A stretch of 64,000 bases of DNA from Geothrix sp. (GCF_020622065.1 NZ_JAHRYQ010000001.1:1364001-1428000); one strand, 5' to 3'; shown: positions 26,889-36,638, numbered from the stretch's first letter. Notes: generated by a model from the letters alone, not told the origin. Made by a program: numbers and translations.

Positions 26889-28004
26889 ATGTCCGCCACT
26901 GTGTCTGAGCTCATGAAGACCCCCCTGAATGCCGCGCATCGGGCCTTGAACGCCAAGATGGTGGATTTCGGTGGCTGGGACATGCCGGTGCAGTACCCCG
27001 CCGGGATCCTCGCCGAACACGAGGCCGTGCGGACCAAGGCTGGCCTCTTCGATGTGAGCCACATGGGCGAGATCCGCGTGAAGGGTCCCGGCGCCCTGGC
27101 ACTGGTGGAGCATCTGACACCCAACGCGGTGTCGAAGCTGGTCATCGGCCAGGTCCACTACACGGCCTTCCTCTATGAAAACGGCACCTTCGTGGACGAC
27201 CTGCTGGTCTACCGCGAGGGCGAGGAGGAGTTCCTGCTGGTGGTGAACGCCGGCAACTCGGACAAGGACTTCGCCTGGGTGCAGAAGCACGCCGGCGCCT
27301 ACGACTGCACGGTGGTGAACGAAAGCCCCGTCACGGGCCAGATTGCCCTCCAGGGGCCCCTGTCGGTGAGCATCCTCCAGCCCCTCACCAAGACCCCGCT
27401 CGATCCCATCGGCTACTACTTCTTCACCCATGGCGAAGTCGCCGGGGTCAAGTGCATCATCAGCCGGACGGGTTACACGGGTGAGGATGGCTTCGAGCTC
27501 TACTGTGCCGCGGGCGACACTGAGCGCCTCTGGAACGCCGTGATGGCGGCCGGAACGCCCCTGGGTCTGCTGCCCGCGGGCCTGGGCTGCCGCAACACGC
27601 TGCGGCTCGAGTGCAAGATGGCCCTCTACGGACATGAGATCGACGACAGCATCCACGCGCTGGAAGCCGGGCTGGGCTGGATCGTGAAGCTCGACAAGGG
27701 TGACTTCATCGGCCGCGACGCCCTGCTGGCCGCCAAGGCAGCGCCTGCGCCCCGCAAACTCGTGGGCTTCAAGACCCTGGAGAAGCGCGACATCGCCCGC
27801 GACCACATGCCCGTGGTGCAGGGGGGGAAGCAGATCGGCTTCGTCACCAGCGCTGCGCCTTCGCCCACCTGTGGCATCAACCTGGGCCTGGCCTATGTCC
27901 CCACGGACCTGGCCAAGACCGGTAACCGCATCGAGATCGAGATCCGCGGCCGCGCCGTGCCCGCCGAGATCATCCCCACGCCGTTCTACAAGCGGACGAA
28001 GTAG
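26889..28004 (+). CDS. gcvT: Glycine cleavage system aminomethyltransferase (T protein)
   Basis: Transfers the aminomethyl carbon from the lipoylated H protein to tetrahydrofolate, giving 5,10-methylene-THF and ammonia; 371 residues. ATG 26889 has AGGAG 6 bases upstream. DFGGWDMPVQYP, LFDVSHMGEI, SRTGYTGEDGFELY and LRLECKMALYGHEID are diagnostic, the last holding the folate-site aspartate region. The 29-base gap to sfsA leaves no room for a glycine riboswitch. gcvH follows after 41 bases; gcvP is not in the window. The gene pairs logically with the folate enzyme at 54351. Confidence 0.96.
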   Translation: MSATVSELMKTPLNAAHRALNAKMVDFGGWDMPVQYPAGILAEHEAVRTKAGLFDVSHMGEIRVKGPGALALVEHLTPNAVSKLVIGQVHYTAFLYENGTFVDDLLVYREGEEEFLLVVNAGNSDKDFAWVQKHAGAYDCTVVNESPVTGQIALQGPLSVSILQPLTKTPLDPIGYYFFTHGEVAGVKCIISRTGYTGEDGFELYCAAGDTERLWNAVMAAGTPLGLLPAGLGCRNTLRLECKMALYGHEIDDSIHALEAGLGWIVKLDKGDFIGRDALLAAKAAPAPRKLVGFKTLEKRDIARDHMPVVQGGKQIGFVTSAAPSPTCGINLGLAYVPTDLAKTGNRIEIEIRGRAVPAEIIPTPFYKRTK

Positions 28005-28045
28005 ATTTCGTTTCACCCGCACATCCCACACTCCATGGAGGATCC

Positions 28046-28432
28046 ATGTTTCCTGCCGACCTGAAGTACACCAAGGACCACGAATGGCTGAAGCCCGCGG
28101 GCGACGGCACCGCGCTGGTGGGCATCACCCAGTACGCGCAGGATGCGCTCGGTGATGTGGTCTTCGTGGACCTGCCGGAGGCCGGCGCCACCTTTGCCCA
28201 GGGCGAGGAATTCGGAACGGTGGAATCCGTGAAGACCGTATCTGAACTGAACATGCCCTCCGCCGGCGAGGTGCTCGATGTGAACGCCTCCCTGGCCGAT
28301 CACCCAGAAGCCGTGAACGAGGATCCCTACGGCAAGGGCTGGATGGTCAAGATCAAGCTGACGGGCGGCCTGGCGGGCGATCTGCTGGACGCGGCCGCCT
28401 ATGAAGCCCTGGTGAGCGCCGAGAGCCACTAG
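28046..28432 (+). CDS. gcvH: Glycine cleavage system H protein
   Basis: Lipoyl carrier that shuttles the aminomethyl intermediate between P, T and L proteins; 128 residues. GGAGG lies just ahead of the ATG. The lipoylation lysine is in TVESVKTVSELNMPSAGEV, the standard context, and DLKYTKDHEWLK and GITQYAQDALGDVVFVDLP are family hallmarks. It is directly downstream of gcvT and 4 bases from the transglycosylase gene. Confidence 0.97.
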   Translation: MFPADLKYTKDHEWLKPAGDGTALVGITQYAQDALGDVVFVDLPEAGATFAQGEEFGTVESVKTVSELNMPSAGEVLDVNASLADHPEAVNEDPYGKGWMVKIKLTGGLAGDLLDAAAYEALVSAESH

Positions 28433-28436
28433 ACCT

Positions 28437-30452
28437 ATGGCGCTGCCGCTTTTGACCGCCCTCCTCTGGGGGACGATGCCGGTGCAGCTGCCGGCGTCGT
28501 CCCCCCAGGCGCATGTGGCGGTCGCGCCCCCCCGGGCGCCGGAATCCGACGCGACCCGCATCGCGCGCCTCCGGAGCCTCGTGGAAGCGGCCGAACAGGC
28601 CCTGGAGGCCGAAGACGAAACGGCGGCGACCGACCGGGCCGACGAGGCGGATGTCCTCACGGCGGACTGGCCGGCGGAACTGCTGCGAAATGCCGAGGTG
28701 CAGAGCCTTCTGCAGCGGTTGAAGGAAGTCCAGGATCAGCTCGCCGAGGAGGAGGCTCCGGAGGCCGAGCCCGGCCTCAAGACCACCGGCGAGGTGGTGT
28801 CCATCAGCGGCGAGGAACTGCGGGCTGAACTGGAGCGGGTCCGGGCGGCAGAGCAGGGCGCCACCTACGATTTTCCCATCGATCTGAACGACAAGGTGCT
28901 CACCTGGGTGAGCCTCTTCACCACCACCAAGCGCGGCTTCATGGAGAACGCCCTGGGCCGCGCCTCGATGTACATGCCGATGATCCGGCAAGTCTTCGCG
29001 GAGGAAGGGGTGCCGCAGGATCTCGCCTACCTGGCCGTGATCGAATCGGGCTTCCGCAACGAGGCCAAGAGCCACGCCAAGGCCGTGGGCATGTGGCAGT
29101 TCATCCGTTCCACGGGCCGCATCTACGGCCTTACGGGCAACGCCTGGATCGAGGAGCGGCGCGATCCGGTGAAGGCCACCCGCGCGGCCGCCCGCTACCT
29201 CAAGCGGCTGTATGAGATCTCCGGCGACTGGTATCTGGCTTCCTCCGGCTACAATGCCGGTCCCTTGACGCTGGAACGCGCCATCCAGAACATCGGGACC
29301 CGGAACTTCTGGGACCTGGCCCGCTCCCGCTGGCTGCGCACCGAGACCAAGAATTATGTGCCCGAGCTGTGCGCCGCGATCCTGGTCGGGCGCAACCCCG
29401 AGCGCTACGGCCTGCGCATCCTGCCGCTGCCCCCGTACGCCTACGAGACCGTGGCCGTGCCCAGCATGACCAGCCTCACCGTGCTTGCCCGCTGCGCCGG
29501 CACGGATTCGAACACCTTGAAGGTCCTGAATCCGGAACTGCTGCGGGGGTCTACACCACCGGGCCCCTACATGCTGCGCGTGCCCCCGGGCAAGGCGGGC
29601 GAATGCCTGCGCCAGCTCGCCCGCATGCCGGCCGGTAAGCGGCTGGACTTCCAGCACTACACCGTTCGGAAGGGCGACACGCTGGCCAAGGTGGCCCGGC
29701 GCTTCCGCCTGACGCCGGATGATCTCCTGGACGCCAACGACCTGACGCCGAAACAGTTCAAGCCGGGGAAGCGGCTGCTGGTGCCGCCTCCACCCACCCT
29801 CGCGCTGGATGACCGGGATCTGGCCCCGAAAGTCGAGCGCGTGAAGCTGCTCGGAGATCGGCCCCTGGAGGCACTTCCGGTGTTGACGCCCGTTCCGACA
29901 GATTCGGAGGCGGCCGCTCCCGCGGAAGCCGAATCTAGGACTGTGGCGGAGAAGCCTGTGCCACCTTCACCTTCACCGGCGGCCGCGTCCGGGCTGGTGC
30001 CTGCCGTGGTGGCACCGCCCCGCGAAACCCCCGCCCGCCCTGCGGAAACCGCGGCGGAGCCCCCCGCAGGTGAGCCGGAGACTGTTCCCGGGAGCATGTA
30101 CCGCGCCCGGCCTGGCGACACCTTGGCCAAGATCTCCCGGGCCCGCGGGGTTCCCCTGGGAACCCTCATGCGTCTGAATCCCCAGGCCGTGAAGGCCCTG
30201 CACCCGGGCGATTCCGTGCGACTGCCGGGGTCGCCGGCACCGGCTGCCCCAGCCCGGGCCACCGCTCCGACCCCGGCTTCAGTCTCGGGCACGGCCTCGA
30301 CCACCCCGCGCGTCCATGTGGTCCAGAAGGGCGAGACCCTCGCCGCCATCGGCCGGAAGTACGGCCTGGATCCCAAGGATCTCAAGGCCTGGAACCGGAT
30401 GAAACGGGACCGGATCCAGGCCGGCCAGCGGCTCCGGTTGTCCCCCCGCTGA
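28437..30452 (+). CDS. MltD-type lytic transglycosylase with three LysM domains
   Basis: Cleaves peptidoglycan glycan strands to 1,6-anhydromuropeptides, in the periplasm; 671 residues. A short hydrophobic N-terminus (LPLLTALLWG) serves as the secretion signal, with no lipobox. An acidic coiled region is followed by an SLT domain at about 165-310, with catalytic Glu203 in AVIESGFRNEA and the downstream AVGMWQFIRSTGRIYG and SGYNAGP motifs. LysM domains lie at about 407-452, 554-598 and 626-671, each beginning with a (K/P)G(D/E)TLA pattern. A Pro/Ala-rich linker separates the first LysM from the last two. It is possibly co-transcribed with gcvTH. Confidence 0.92.
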   Translation: MALPLLTALLWGTMPVQLPASSPQAHVAVAPPRAPESDATRIARLRSLVEAAEQALEAEDETAATDRADEADVLTADWPAELLRNAEVQSLLQRLKEVQDQLAEEEAPEAEPGLKTTGEVVSISGEELRAELERVRAAEQGATYDFPIDLNDKVLTWVSLFTTTKRGFMENALGRASMYMPMIRQVFAEEGVPQDLAYLAVIESGFRNEAKSHAKAVGMWQFIRSTGRIYGLTGNAWIEERRDPVKATRAAARYLKRLYEISGDWYLASSGYNAGPLTLERAIQNIGTRNFWDLARSRWLRTETKNYVPELCAAILVGRNPERYGLRILPLPPYAYETVAVPSMTSLTVLARCAGTDSNTLKVLNPELLRGSTPPGPYMLRVPPGKAGECLRQLARMPAGKRLDFQHYTVRKGDTLAKVARRFRLTPDDLLDANDLTPKQFKPGKRLLVPPPPTLALDDRDLAPKVERVKLLGDRPLEALPVLTPVPTDSEAAAPAEAESRTVAEKPVPPSPSPAAASGLVPAVVAPPRETPARPAETAAEPPAGEPETVPGSMYRARPGDTLAKISRARGVPLGTLMRLNPQAVKALHPGDSVRLPGSPAPAAPARATAPTPASVSGTASTTPRVHVVQKGETLAAIGRKYGLDPKDLKAWNRMKRDRIQAGQRLRLSPR

Positions 30453-30459
30453 TCTGTGC

Positions 30460-30488
30460 TTGCGGAAGCGCAAAAGGAGTGTGATACT
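30460..30488 (+). promoter_or_regulatory. Sigma-70 type promoter of the tRNA gene
   Basis: TTGCGG (30460-30465) and GATACT (30483-30488) are separated by exactly 17 bases, a good housekeeping -35/-10 pair. Transcription would begin near 30495, about 8 bases before the tRNA. It is the clearest promoter in the window. Confidence 0.72.
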
Positions 30489-30502
30489 AGGTTTTCCCGA
30501 AT

Positions 30503-30578
<76 letters not shown>

Positions 30579-30581
30579 AAC

Positions 30582-30607
30582 AGAAGGCCACCGCAAGGTG
30601 GCCTTCT
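30582..30607 (+). terminator. Stem-loop downstream of tRNA-Ala
   Basis: A perfect 11-bp stem AGAAGGCCACC / GGTGGCCTTCT closes a GCAA tetraloop, starting three bases after the tRNA CCA end. The stem base is A/T-rich, but no clear U run follows, so it may act as a weak terminator or as a processing and stability hairpin. Confidence 0.65.
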
Positions 30608-30632
30608 TGCTGAAAGCTGAAAGCCGCCCGTC

Positions 30633-32624
30633 ATGCTCGCTTCCCTCAACCATGTGGATCTTCGCTTCGGCCCTCAAGAGGTGCTGAAGGATGTCACTTG
30701 GGCCGTCCAGGAGGGCGAGTGCTGGGGTGTCATCGGCCGCAACGGCGCGGGCAAGAGCACGGTCTTCAAGCTGCTGCTGGGCCAGCTGGAGGCGGACAGC
30801 GGCACCGTCGTGCGCCCCACGAAGGAGCGAGGCATCCGCATGGGCCACTACGCCCAGGACCTGGTGCCCGAGACGCACGGGAGCGTGCTGGAAGAGGCGC
30901 TGGCGGCCTTCGGCGATGTGGAGCGCCTGCAGCACGAGATGCGCGAGCTGGAGCACCGCATGGGCGAGGCCGGCGCAGATCTCGAGTCGGTGATGGAACG
31001 CTACCAGAAGGTCACGGAAACCTTCGAGCACCTCGACGGCTTCAGCATCCGGGCCCGTGCGGAAAGCATCCTGCAGTCTTTGGGATTCGCGGCCGCGGAT
31101 TTCGAGCGCCCGGTGGAGACGCTCTCGGGCGGCCAGAAGAGCCGTGTGATGCTGGCCAAAGCCATTCTCCAGGGTCAGGATCTGCTGCTGCTGGACGAGC
31201 CCACCAACCACCTGGACCTGCCCAGCCTGCGCTGGCTCGAGGACTTCATCCAGGGGACGGACGCCACCGTGGCCGTCATCAGCCATGACCGTTACTTCCT
31301 GGACAAGATCGCCACCGAAATCCTGGAGCTGGAGATAGGCCGGTCGCGGGTCTACGAAGGCAACTACTCGGAGTTCATGGAGAAGAAGGAACAGGAGCTG
31401 GAGCTGCTGGAGCGGCATTACGAACAACAGCAGGCCTACATCAAGAATCAGGAAGAGTACATCCGCCGCAACATCGCGGGGCAGAACACGAAGCAGGCCC
31501 GGGGTCGCCGCACCCACCTCGCCAAGCTCGACCGCATCCAGAAACCCCTCCGCGACCGCCGCAAAGTGAAGTTCAGCTTTCCCGAGACCCAACGCAGCGG
31601 CGATGTCGCGCTGGTGCTGGAGAACGCCAGCGTGGGTTGGGGTGGGCAGGCCCTCTACGCGCCGCTGGAGCAGCTGCAGATCAAGCGCGGCCAGAAGATG
31701 GGCATCGTGGGCCTCAACGGCACGGGCAAATCCACCCTGCTCAAGGCCATCTGCGACGAGATCCCCTTCATCACGGGCCAGGCCCGCCTGGGCAGCCAGG
31801 TGAAGCTCGGCTACTTCGACCAGCATCACCGGAACCTGGACCCCCGCAACACGGTGTTCCAGCAGATCCACGCCGTGAATCCCCAGGCGCTGAAGCAGGA
31901 TGTGCTGGGCTTCCTGGCGAAGTTCCAGTTCCGCGGCGACGAGGTGGACAAGCCCGTCACGGCGCTCTCCGGCGGCGAGCGGGCCCGCTTGAGCATCGCC
32001 ACGCTCATCCGCCATGGCGTGAACCTGCTGCTGCTGGACGAGCCCACCAACCACATGGACATCCCCAGCATGGAGGCCATGGAGGACACGATCCTGAGCT
32101 TCACCGGCGCGGCCATCGTGGTGACCCACGACCGCTACCTGCTGGGCCGGGTGGCGGATTCCCTGCTGCGCATCCACGAGGGCAAGGCCGAGTTCCGCGA
32201 AGGCGGCTACGAGGATCACCAGGCCTGGGTGGACCTGGACTTGAGCGCGGACGAGGGATCCGGAAGCCCGGAGCCCGAATCCCAGAAGAGACCGGCAGCG
32301 CCGCAACCGAAGCAACCTGCGGCCGGAAAGGCTCCGGGCCCCGCGGCCGGTCCCGCCCCGTCCAGCAAGTCTGCCGCCATCGACAAGGACAAACAAAGGG
32401 CCATCAAGCGCTTCGAGAAACAGGTGGCCGAAGCCGAGGCCAAGGTGGTGGGCCTCGAGGCGAAGCTCGCCGACCTGCAAAAGGACATGGCCGCCATGGA
32501 TCCTTCCGACTGGCAGGCCTTCAACGCCCGTCTGGATGGCCAGAAGGCGCTGGAGGCGGATCTGGCCTATGCCATGAGCGACTGGGAGGCCGCGCAGACC
32601 GCTTTGGAGGAAGCCCAGCGGTAG
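30633..32624 (+). CDS. ABC-F family ATP-binding protein
   Basis: Soluble protein with two ABC ATPase domains and no membrane part, 663 residues; ABC-F proteins act at the ribosome. Domain 1 has GRNGAGKST, signature LSGGQKSRV and LLLLDEPTNHLD; domain 2 has GLNGTGKST, LSGGERARL and LLLLDEPTNHMD. The linker at about 235-320 (EFMEKKEQELELLERHYEQQQ) is the helical arm between domains. A Pro/Ala-rich stretch leads to a C-terminal coiled coil at about 590-663, as in the Uup/YheS type. Nothing suggests a resistance determinant. The start at ATG 30633 has only a weak ribosome site. Confidence 0.93.
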   Translation: MLASLNHVDLRFGPQEVLKDVTWAVQEGECWGVIGRNGAGKSTVFKLLLGQLEADSGTVVRPTKERGIRMGHYAQDLVPETHGSVLEEALAAFGDVERLQHEMRELEHRMGEAGADLESVMERYQKVTETFEHLDGFSIRARAESILQSLGFAAADFERPVETLSGGQKSRVMLAKAILQGQDLLLLDEPTNHLDLPSLRWLEDFIQGTDATVAVISHDRYFLDKIATEILELEIGRSRVYEGNYSEFMEKKEQELELLERHYEQQQAYIKNQEEYIRRNIAGQNTKQARGRRTHLAKLDRIQKPLRDRRKVKFSFPETQRSGDVALVLENASVGWGGQALYAPLEQLQIKRGQKMGIVGLNGTGKSTLLKAICDEIPFITGQARLGSQVKLGYFDQHHRNLDPRNTVFQQIHAVNPQALKQDVLGFLAKFQFRGDEVDKPVTALSGGERARLSIATLIRHGVNLLLLDEPTNHMDIPSMEAMEDTILSFTGAAIVVTHDRYLLGRVADSLLRIHEGKAEFREGGYEDHQAWVDLDLSADEGSGSPEPESQKRPAAPQPKQPAAGKAPGPAAGPAPSSKSAAIDKDKQRAIKRFEKQVAEAEAKVVGLEAKLADLQKDMAAMDPSDWQAFNARLDGQKALEADLAYAMSDWEAAQTALEEAQR

Positions 32625-32652
32625 GCCGGGCGGTTTGTGCTATCCAGGGGGC

Positions 32653-33429
32653 ATGCGCCTGCCCATCTATCAGATCGACGCCTTTGCCGACCGCGCTTTT
32701 GCGGGCAATCCGGCGGCCGTGGTGCTTCTGGACCAGTGGTTGCAAGATCCGGTGATGCAGGCCATCGCCGCTGAGAACAACCTGGCGGAGACCGCTTTCC
32801 TGGTATGCGAGCCCGCAGGCTGGCGCATCCGCTGGTTCACGCCGGCCTGCGAAGTGGACCTCTGCGGCCATGCCACCTTGGCTTCGGCCTTTGTGCTGTT
32901 CGAGCGGGATCCCCTCCTGTCGCAGATCGCCTTCCAGTCCCGGAGCGGGCTGTTGTCGGTGGTCCGCGAGGGTGAACGGCTGGTCCTGGACTTTCCGAGC
33001 CGCCCGCCTGCGGCCATGACACCCGTTGCGGGGCTGTCGGAGGCCCTGGGGGCGTGTGTGCGGGAGGTCTGGAAGGCCCGGGACCTGGTGGCCGTGCTGG
33101 ACGACGAGGCCACCGTGCGGGGCCTGAAGCCCGACCTGGCGGCCCTGGCCGAGATGGACGACTTCGCCGTGGTGGTCACAGCCCCGGGCGATGAGGCCGA
33201 TTTCGTCTCGCGGTTCTTCGGTCCTCGGGTGGGGGTCCCGGAGGATCCCGTCACAGGGAGCGCCCACAGCACCCTCGTGCCCTTCTGGGCGTCTCGTCTG
33301 GGGCGGACGAAGCTGCGGGCGCTGCAGGTCTCCCCCCGAGGCGGCGAGCTCCACTGCGAGCTGCGCGGGGACCGGGTCGCCATCGGCGGCCGCGCCGTGA
33401 AAGTGCTGGAGGGGACTTTCTTCCTCTGA
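32653..33429 (+). CDS. PhzF family isomerase-like protein
   Basis: 258 residues, start ATG 32653 after a GGGGG run. The family comprises isomerases and epimerases with two diaminopimelate-epimerase-like halves. Catalytic Glu46 lies in NNLAETAF; CEVDLCGHATLASAF and EDPVTGSAHSTL are the second and third signatures. PhzF itself works in phenazine synthesis, but no phenazine genes are here and the substrate is unknown. It sits 28 bases after the ABC-F gene and 39 bases before the SDR. Confidence 0.88.
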   Translation: MRLPIYQIDAFADRAFAGNPAAVVLLDQWLQDPVMQAIAAENNLAETAFLVCEPAGWRIRWFTPACEVDLCGHATLASAFVLFERDPLLSQIAFQSRSGLLSVVREGERLVLDFPSRPPAAMTPVAGLSEALGACVREVWKARDLVAVLDDEATVRGLKPDLAALAEMDDFAVVVTAPGDEADFVSRFFGPRVGVPEDPVTGSAHSTLVPFWASRLGRTKLRALQVSPRGGELHCELRGDRVAIGGRAVKVLEGTFFL

Positions 33430-33468
33430 GGCGCTGATAGGATGGGGCCACCCCATCCGAGGCCTTCC

Positions 33469-34278
33469 ATGACGCAGTTCCGCGGCGCCCATGTCTTCAT
33501 CACCGGTGCGGCCAGCGGCCTGGGCCGCCTCATGGCCCTGGAGGCCGCCCGGCGGGGGGCCCGCGTGAGCCTGGTGGACCGGGATGCCACGGGGCTTGCG
33601 GGGGTCTGTGCGGCCATCCAAGGGGAGAAGGGGGACGCCAAGGACTTCGTGGTGGACCTTTCGGACCGGGCGGCCATCCAGGCCACCTGCGCCGAGGTGC
33701 TGGAGACCCGGGGCGGCGTGGACATCCTCATCAACAACGCCGGGATCGTCTCAGGCAAGCCTCTGCTGGAGTGCAGCGACGAGGCCATCGAACGGACCTT
33801 CCAGGTGAATGCGTTGGCGCTCTTCTGGACGGTGCGCGCCTTCCTTCCTGGCATGACGAAGACAGGGAAGGGCCACATCGTCACCGTGGCCTCTGCCGCC
33901 GGTCTGGCAGGCACCTCTCGGCTGGTGGATTACTCGGCCTCGAAGTTCGCCGCGGTGGGCTTCGACGAGTCCCTGCGCATGGAACTGAAGCGCCTGGGCA
34001 GCCCGGTGCGCACCACCGTGGTGTGCCCCTTCTTCATCGATACGGGCATGTTCGAGGGCGTGAAAACCCGCTTCGCCTGGCTGCTGCCCATCCTCAAGCC
34101 CGGCTATGTCGTCGGCCGCATCATGGGGGCCATCGAGGGGAACCGCGCCCGGCTGATCATGCCCCGCTTTGTGATGACCGTCCCCGTGGTGCGGGTGCTG
34201 CCGCCCTTCCTCTTCGACGCGGTGCTGGGTTTCTTCGGCGTGAACCGGAGCATGGACGAGTTCGTGGGACGGCACTAG
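33469..34278 (+). CDS. Short-chain dehydrogenase/reductase
   Basis: NAD(P)-dependent oxidoreductase, 269 residues. Cofactor-binding motif TGAASGLG is near residue 15, NNAGIVSG near 90, and the active site is Ser in VASAAGLAG with YSASK (Tyr and Lys). The C-terminal part, with MPRFVMTVPVVRVLPPFLFD and FGVNRSMDEFVGR, resembles the membrane-associated 17-beta-hydroxysteroid / retinol dehydrogenase group (HSD17B11, RDH10, DHRS3). That suggests a lipophilic alcohol or ketone substrate; no substrate is proven. LVDRD after the second strand favours NAD over NADP. Confidence 0.9.
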   Translation: MTQFRGAHVFITGAASGLGRLMALEAARRGARVSLVDRDATGLAGVCAAIQGEKGDAKDFVVDLSDRAAIQATCAEVLETRGGVDILINNAGIVSGKPLLECSDEAIERTFQVNALALFWTVRAFLPGMTKTGKGHIVTVASAAGLAGTSRLVDYSASKFAAVGFDESLRMELKRLGSPVRTTVVCPFFIDTGMFEGVKTRFAWLLPILKPGYVVGRIMGAIEGNRARLIMPRFVMTVPVVRVLPPFLFDAVLGFFGVNRSMDEFVGRH

Positions 34279-34291
34279 GGCGGGCGCGGTC

Positions 34292-35107
34292 TCAGGGCCG
34301 GGGGGCCAGGTTCAGGGACCGGGCCTCCGCCGCAAGACGCCCGTAGGCCTGAGCCAGGTCCTCGAAGAGGCGGCCCTGATCATGGAGGTCCACTTCAGAC
34401 CTGAAGGCGCCCGATGCGAGGGGTTCCAGGGCCTTCACGGAGGCGACCCAGGCCGGCCACGCCGGGAGGTCCGCCAAGTGCCCGCCGTAGGCTTGGTTGA
34501 AGCCCTCGATCAGATAGGCCGAGCTGCGAGGGACCCGCGCCTTGTCCGCGGTCAGGGCCTCCACAAACACCGGGGCGATCATCTCGGCCACGGCGGCTGG
34601 TCGGTCCGAAAAGCCCAGGCGCTGGCGGATCCAGGCATCGATTCCCGAAACGCCGATGCTCGAATCGGCGGGGAACCAGGCCCCTGTCTGGGGATCCCAC
34701 ACTTCCAACCAGCGATGGTCGTTGTGGCCTCGTCCAAACACGCTGGCCTGCGCTCCCCGTTTCTGGACCATGGCCGCGGCATTCGCCTGGCGCCGCTCTG
34801 AAGGGGCCTGAAGGTTGATCTCCTGCACCCACCGCACCTGGATGTCCCTGGATTCCAGCAAACTCCGGAGCACCCGGGCGTGGTCCGCGCAATTCCCGGC
34901 GCCGCGCTGCAGGATCTCCTCCACGGTGCGATTCCGGTAGTCCGTGGCCACAAAGGGCATGGCGCGGTTCAAGTGGGCGACCAGGCGGCCCACCCGCACG
35001 GGCACCGTGCCTGGCGCGTCCAGGGTGCGGCCAGCCTCCGTGGGAGACAGGGCCTGGGCGCCGAGGCTGACGGAGAGGGCGATGGACAGGACATTGGCAA
35101 GGCGCAT
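34292..35107 (-). CDS. Secreted transglutaminase-like protein
   Basis: 271 residues with signal peptide (MRLANVLSIALSVSLGAQA). The transglutaminase-like Cys-His-Asp triad is recognisable: Cys in GAGNCADHARVLRSLL, His in GHNDHRWLEVWD, and the aspartate a few residues later in GAWFPADSS. Bacterial proteins of this type are mostly cysteine proteases or peptidases rather than cross-linkers. There is no partner gene; the SDR converges tail to tail and the aldehyde dehydrogenase is 71 bases downstream on the same strand. Function unknown. Confidence 0.8.
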   Translation of the reverse strand: MRLANVLSIALSVSLGAQALSPTEAGRTLDAPGTVPVRVGRLVAHLNRAMPFVATDYRNRTVEEILQRGAGNCADHARVLRSLLESRDIQVRWVQEINLQAPSERRQANAAAMVQKRGAQASVFGRGHNDHRWLEVWDPQTGAWFPADSSIGVSGIDAWIRQRLGFSDRPAAVAEMIAPVFVEALTADKARVPRSSAYLIEGFNQAYGGHLADLPAWPAWVASVKALEPLASGAFRSEVDLHDQGRLFEDLAQAYGRLAAEARSLNLAPRP

Positions 35108-35178
35108 GGGAACCCCACGGCAAGGTACGGGGGCTCAGGGCCACGGGTTTAGCCCGCGCTTCGTTCCGGTGCGGGCCC

Positions 35179-36579
35179 CTAGAAGTATTTCAGGGTGAGA
35201 TCCACCATCCTGCGGACGAAGCCCGTGTAGGGCGGATACATGAGCTGGATGGCCGAGAAGCGGGTGCGCTGGCGCAGGATGCCGCGGGCGTTGGAGAAGG
35301 CCTCGAACCCGTGGCGCCCGTGGGCCTTCCCGAAGCCAGAAGTGTTCACGCCGCCCGTGGGCAGGCCCGTGTGGGCGAAGTGCAGGATCGTGTCGTTGAT
35401 GCAGCCGCCGCCAGCCGTGGTGCGGGCCATGAGGCCCTCCGCCGTCCGGCGGCTGCCGCTGAAGACATAGAGCGCCAGCGGTTTGGGCCGGGCGTTCACG
35501 AAGGCCACGGCCTCGTCCATGTCCTGCACCTTCAGGATCGGCAACAGGGGGCCGAAGATCTCCTCTTGCATGACCGGCGAGGCCGGGTCCACGGCGGTCA
35601 GCAAGGTCGGGCCGATGTACCGCGACACCGCCTCGGTCTCGCCGCCGAAGGCGACCTGGGCCGAAGAGCCGCTCAACAGGGTCTGGAGCCGAGCGAAGTG
35701 CCGGTCGTTGATGATGCGGGCCAGATCCGGACTGGCCTGGCGCGTGGCATGATCGGCACCGTAGAAGCGGGAGAAGGCCTCCTTCAGGTGGGTCACCAGC
35801 TCGTCGTGGACCCGGGCGTGAACCAGCACATAATCCGGCGCCACGCAGGTCTGGCCGCCGTTGAGGCCCTTGCCCCAGGCGATCTTTCGGGCGGCCCCGC
35901 GCAGGTCGGCGTCCGCGTCCACCAGCACCGGGGACTTGCCGCCCAGCTCCAGGGTGACGGAGGCCAGGTGCTCAGCGGCGGCTCTCATCACGGCCTTGCC
36001 CACGGACGGGCTGCCCGTGAAGAAGATGTGATCGAAGGGCAGGGTGAGCAGGGCCTGGGCGGTGTCGGCCTCGCCTTCCACCAGCGCGACTTCGTCCTCG
36101 GGAAAGAGGCCTGCCAGCAGCTTCCTCAGGAAGGCGTTGGTGTGGGGGGTGAACTCCGAGGGCTTGAGGATGGCGCAGTTACCCGCGGCCAGGGCCGAGA
36201 CGAGAGGCCCGAGCGTGAGGTAGATGGGGTAGTTCCAGGGGCTGATGATGAGCGCCAGCCCCTTGGGCTCATGCCGGATGGTACCCGTGCTGCCGAAGAG
36301 ACCGATGGGCGTGGGCACCCGGCGGGGTTTCATCCAGCGGGGCAGGTGGCGCAGGGCCTCCTTGATCTCCGAGATGACGGGGTAGAGTTCCGTGAGGTCC
36401 ACTTCCTCCGGCGATTTCCGGAAGTCCGCCGCCAGGGCCGCCTGGGCCTCGGCCCGGCGGGTCATGAGGGCCTCCAGAAGCGCCCGGAGCTTAGCCTGGC
36501 GCTGCCGGGCCGAGGTGGCCGCCACCCGCCACCGGGCCGCCTGCTGGCGGGCGAACAGGGCTTCCACCTCAGAGGTCAC
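35179..36579 (-). CDS. Aldehyde dehydrogenase (ALDH3-like)
   Basis: Oxidises aldehydes to acids with NAD(P); 466 residues from GTG 36579, which has GGGAG 5 bases upstream. An ATG at 36609 would add ten residues without a ribosome site. Catalytic Cys is in GGQTCVAPDYV and Glu in VTLELGGKSP. ALIISPWNYPIYL and FTGSPSVGKAVM are the cofactor-binding parts. The C-terminus (FSAIQLMYPPYTGFVRRMVDLTLKYF) ends in the hydrophobic helix of the fatty/coniferyl aldehyde class 3 group. The neighbours (tryptophanase upstream, transglutaminase downstream) do not indicate the substrate. Confidence 0.92.
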   Translation of the reverse strand: MTSEVEALFARQQAARWRVAATSARQRQAKLRALLEALMTRRAEAQAALAADFRKSPEEVDLTELYPVISEIKEALRHLPRWMKPRRVPTPIGLFGSTGTIRHEPKGLALIISPWNYPIYLTLGPLVSALAAGNCAILKPSEFTPHTNAFLRKLLAGLFPEDEVALVEGEADTAQALLTLPFDHIFFTGSPSVGKAVMRAAAEHLASVTLELGGKSPVLVDADADLRGAARKIAWGKGLNGGQTCVAPDYVLVHARVHDELVTHLKEAFSRFYGADHATRQASPDLARIINDRHFARLQTLLSGSSAQVAFGGETEAVSRYIGPTLLTAVDPASPVMQEEIFGPLLPILKVQDMDEAVAFVNARPKPLALYVFSGSRRTAEGLMARTTAGGGCINDTILHFAHTGLPTGGVNTSGFGKAHGRHGFEAFSNARGILRQRTRFSAIQLMYPPYTGFVRRMVDLTLKYF

Positions 36580-36638
36580 GGGCGCTCCCGATTGGTGAGT
36601 TCCGCCCATGCTACCGAAGAATCAGGTCCGGCGGGTGT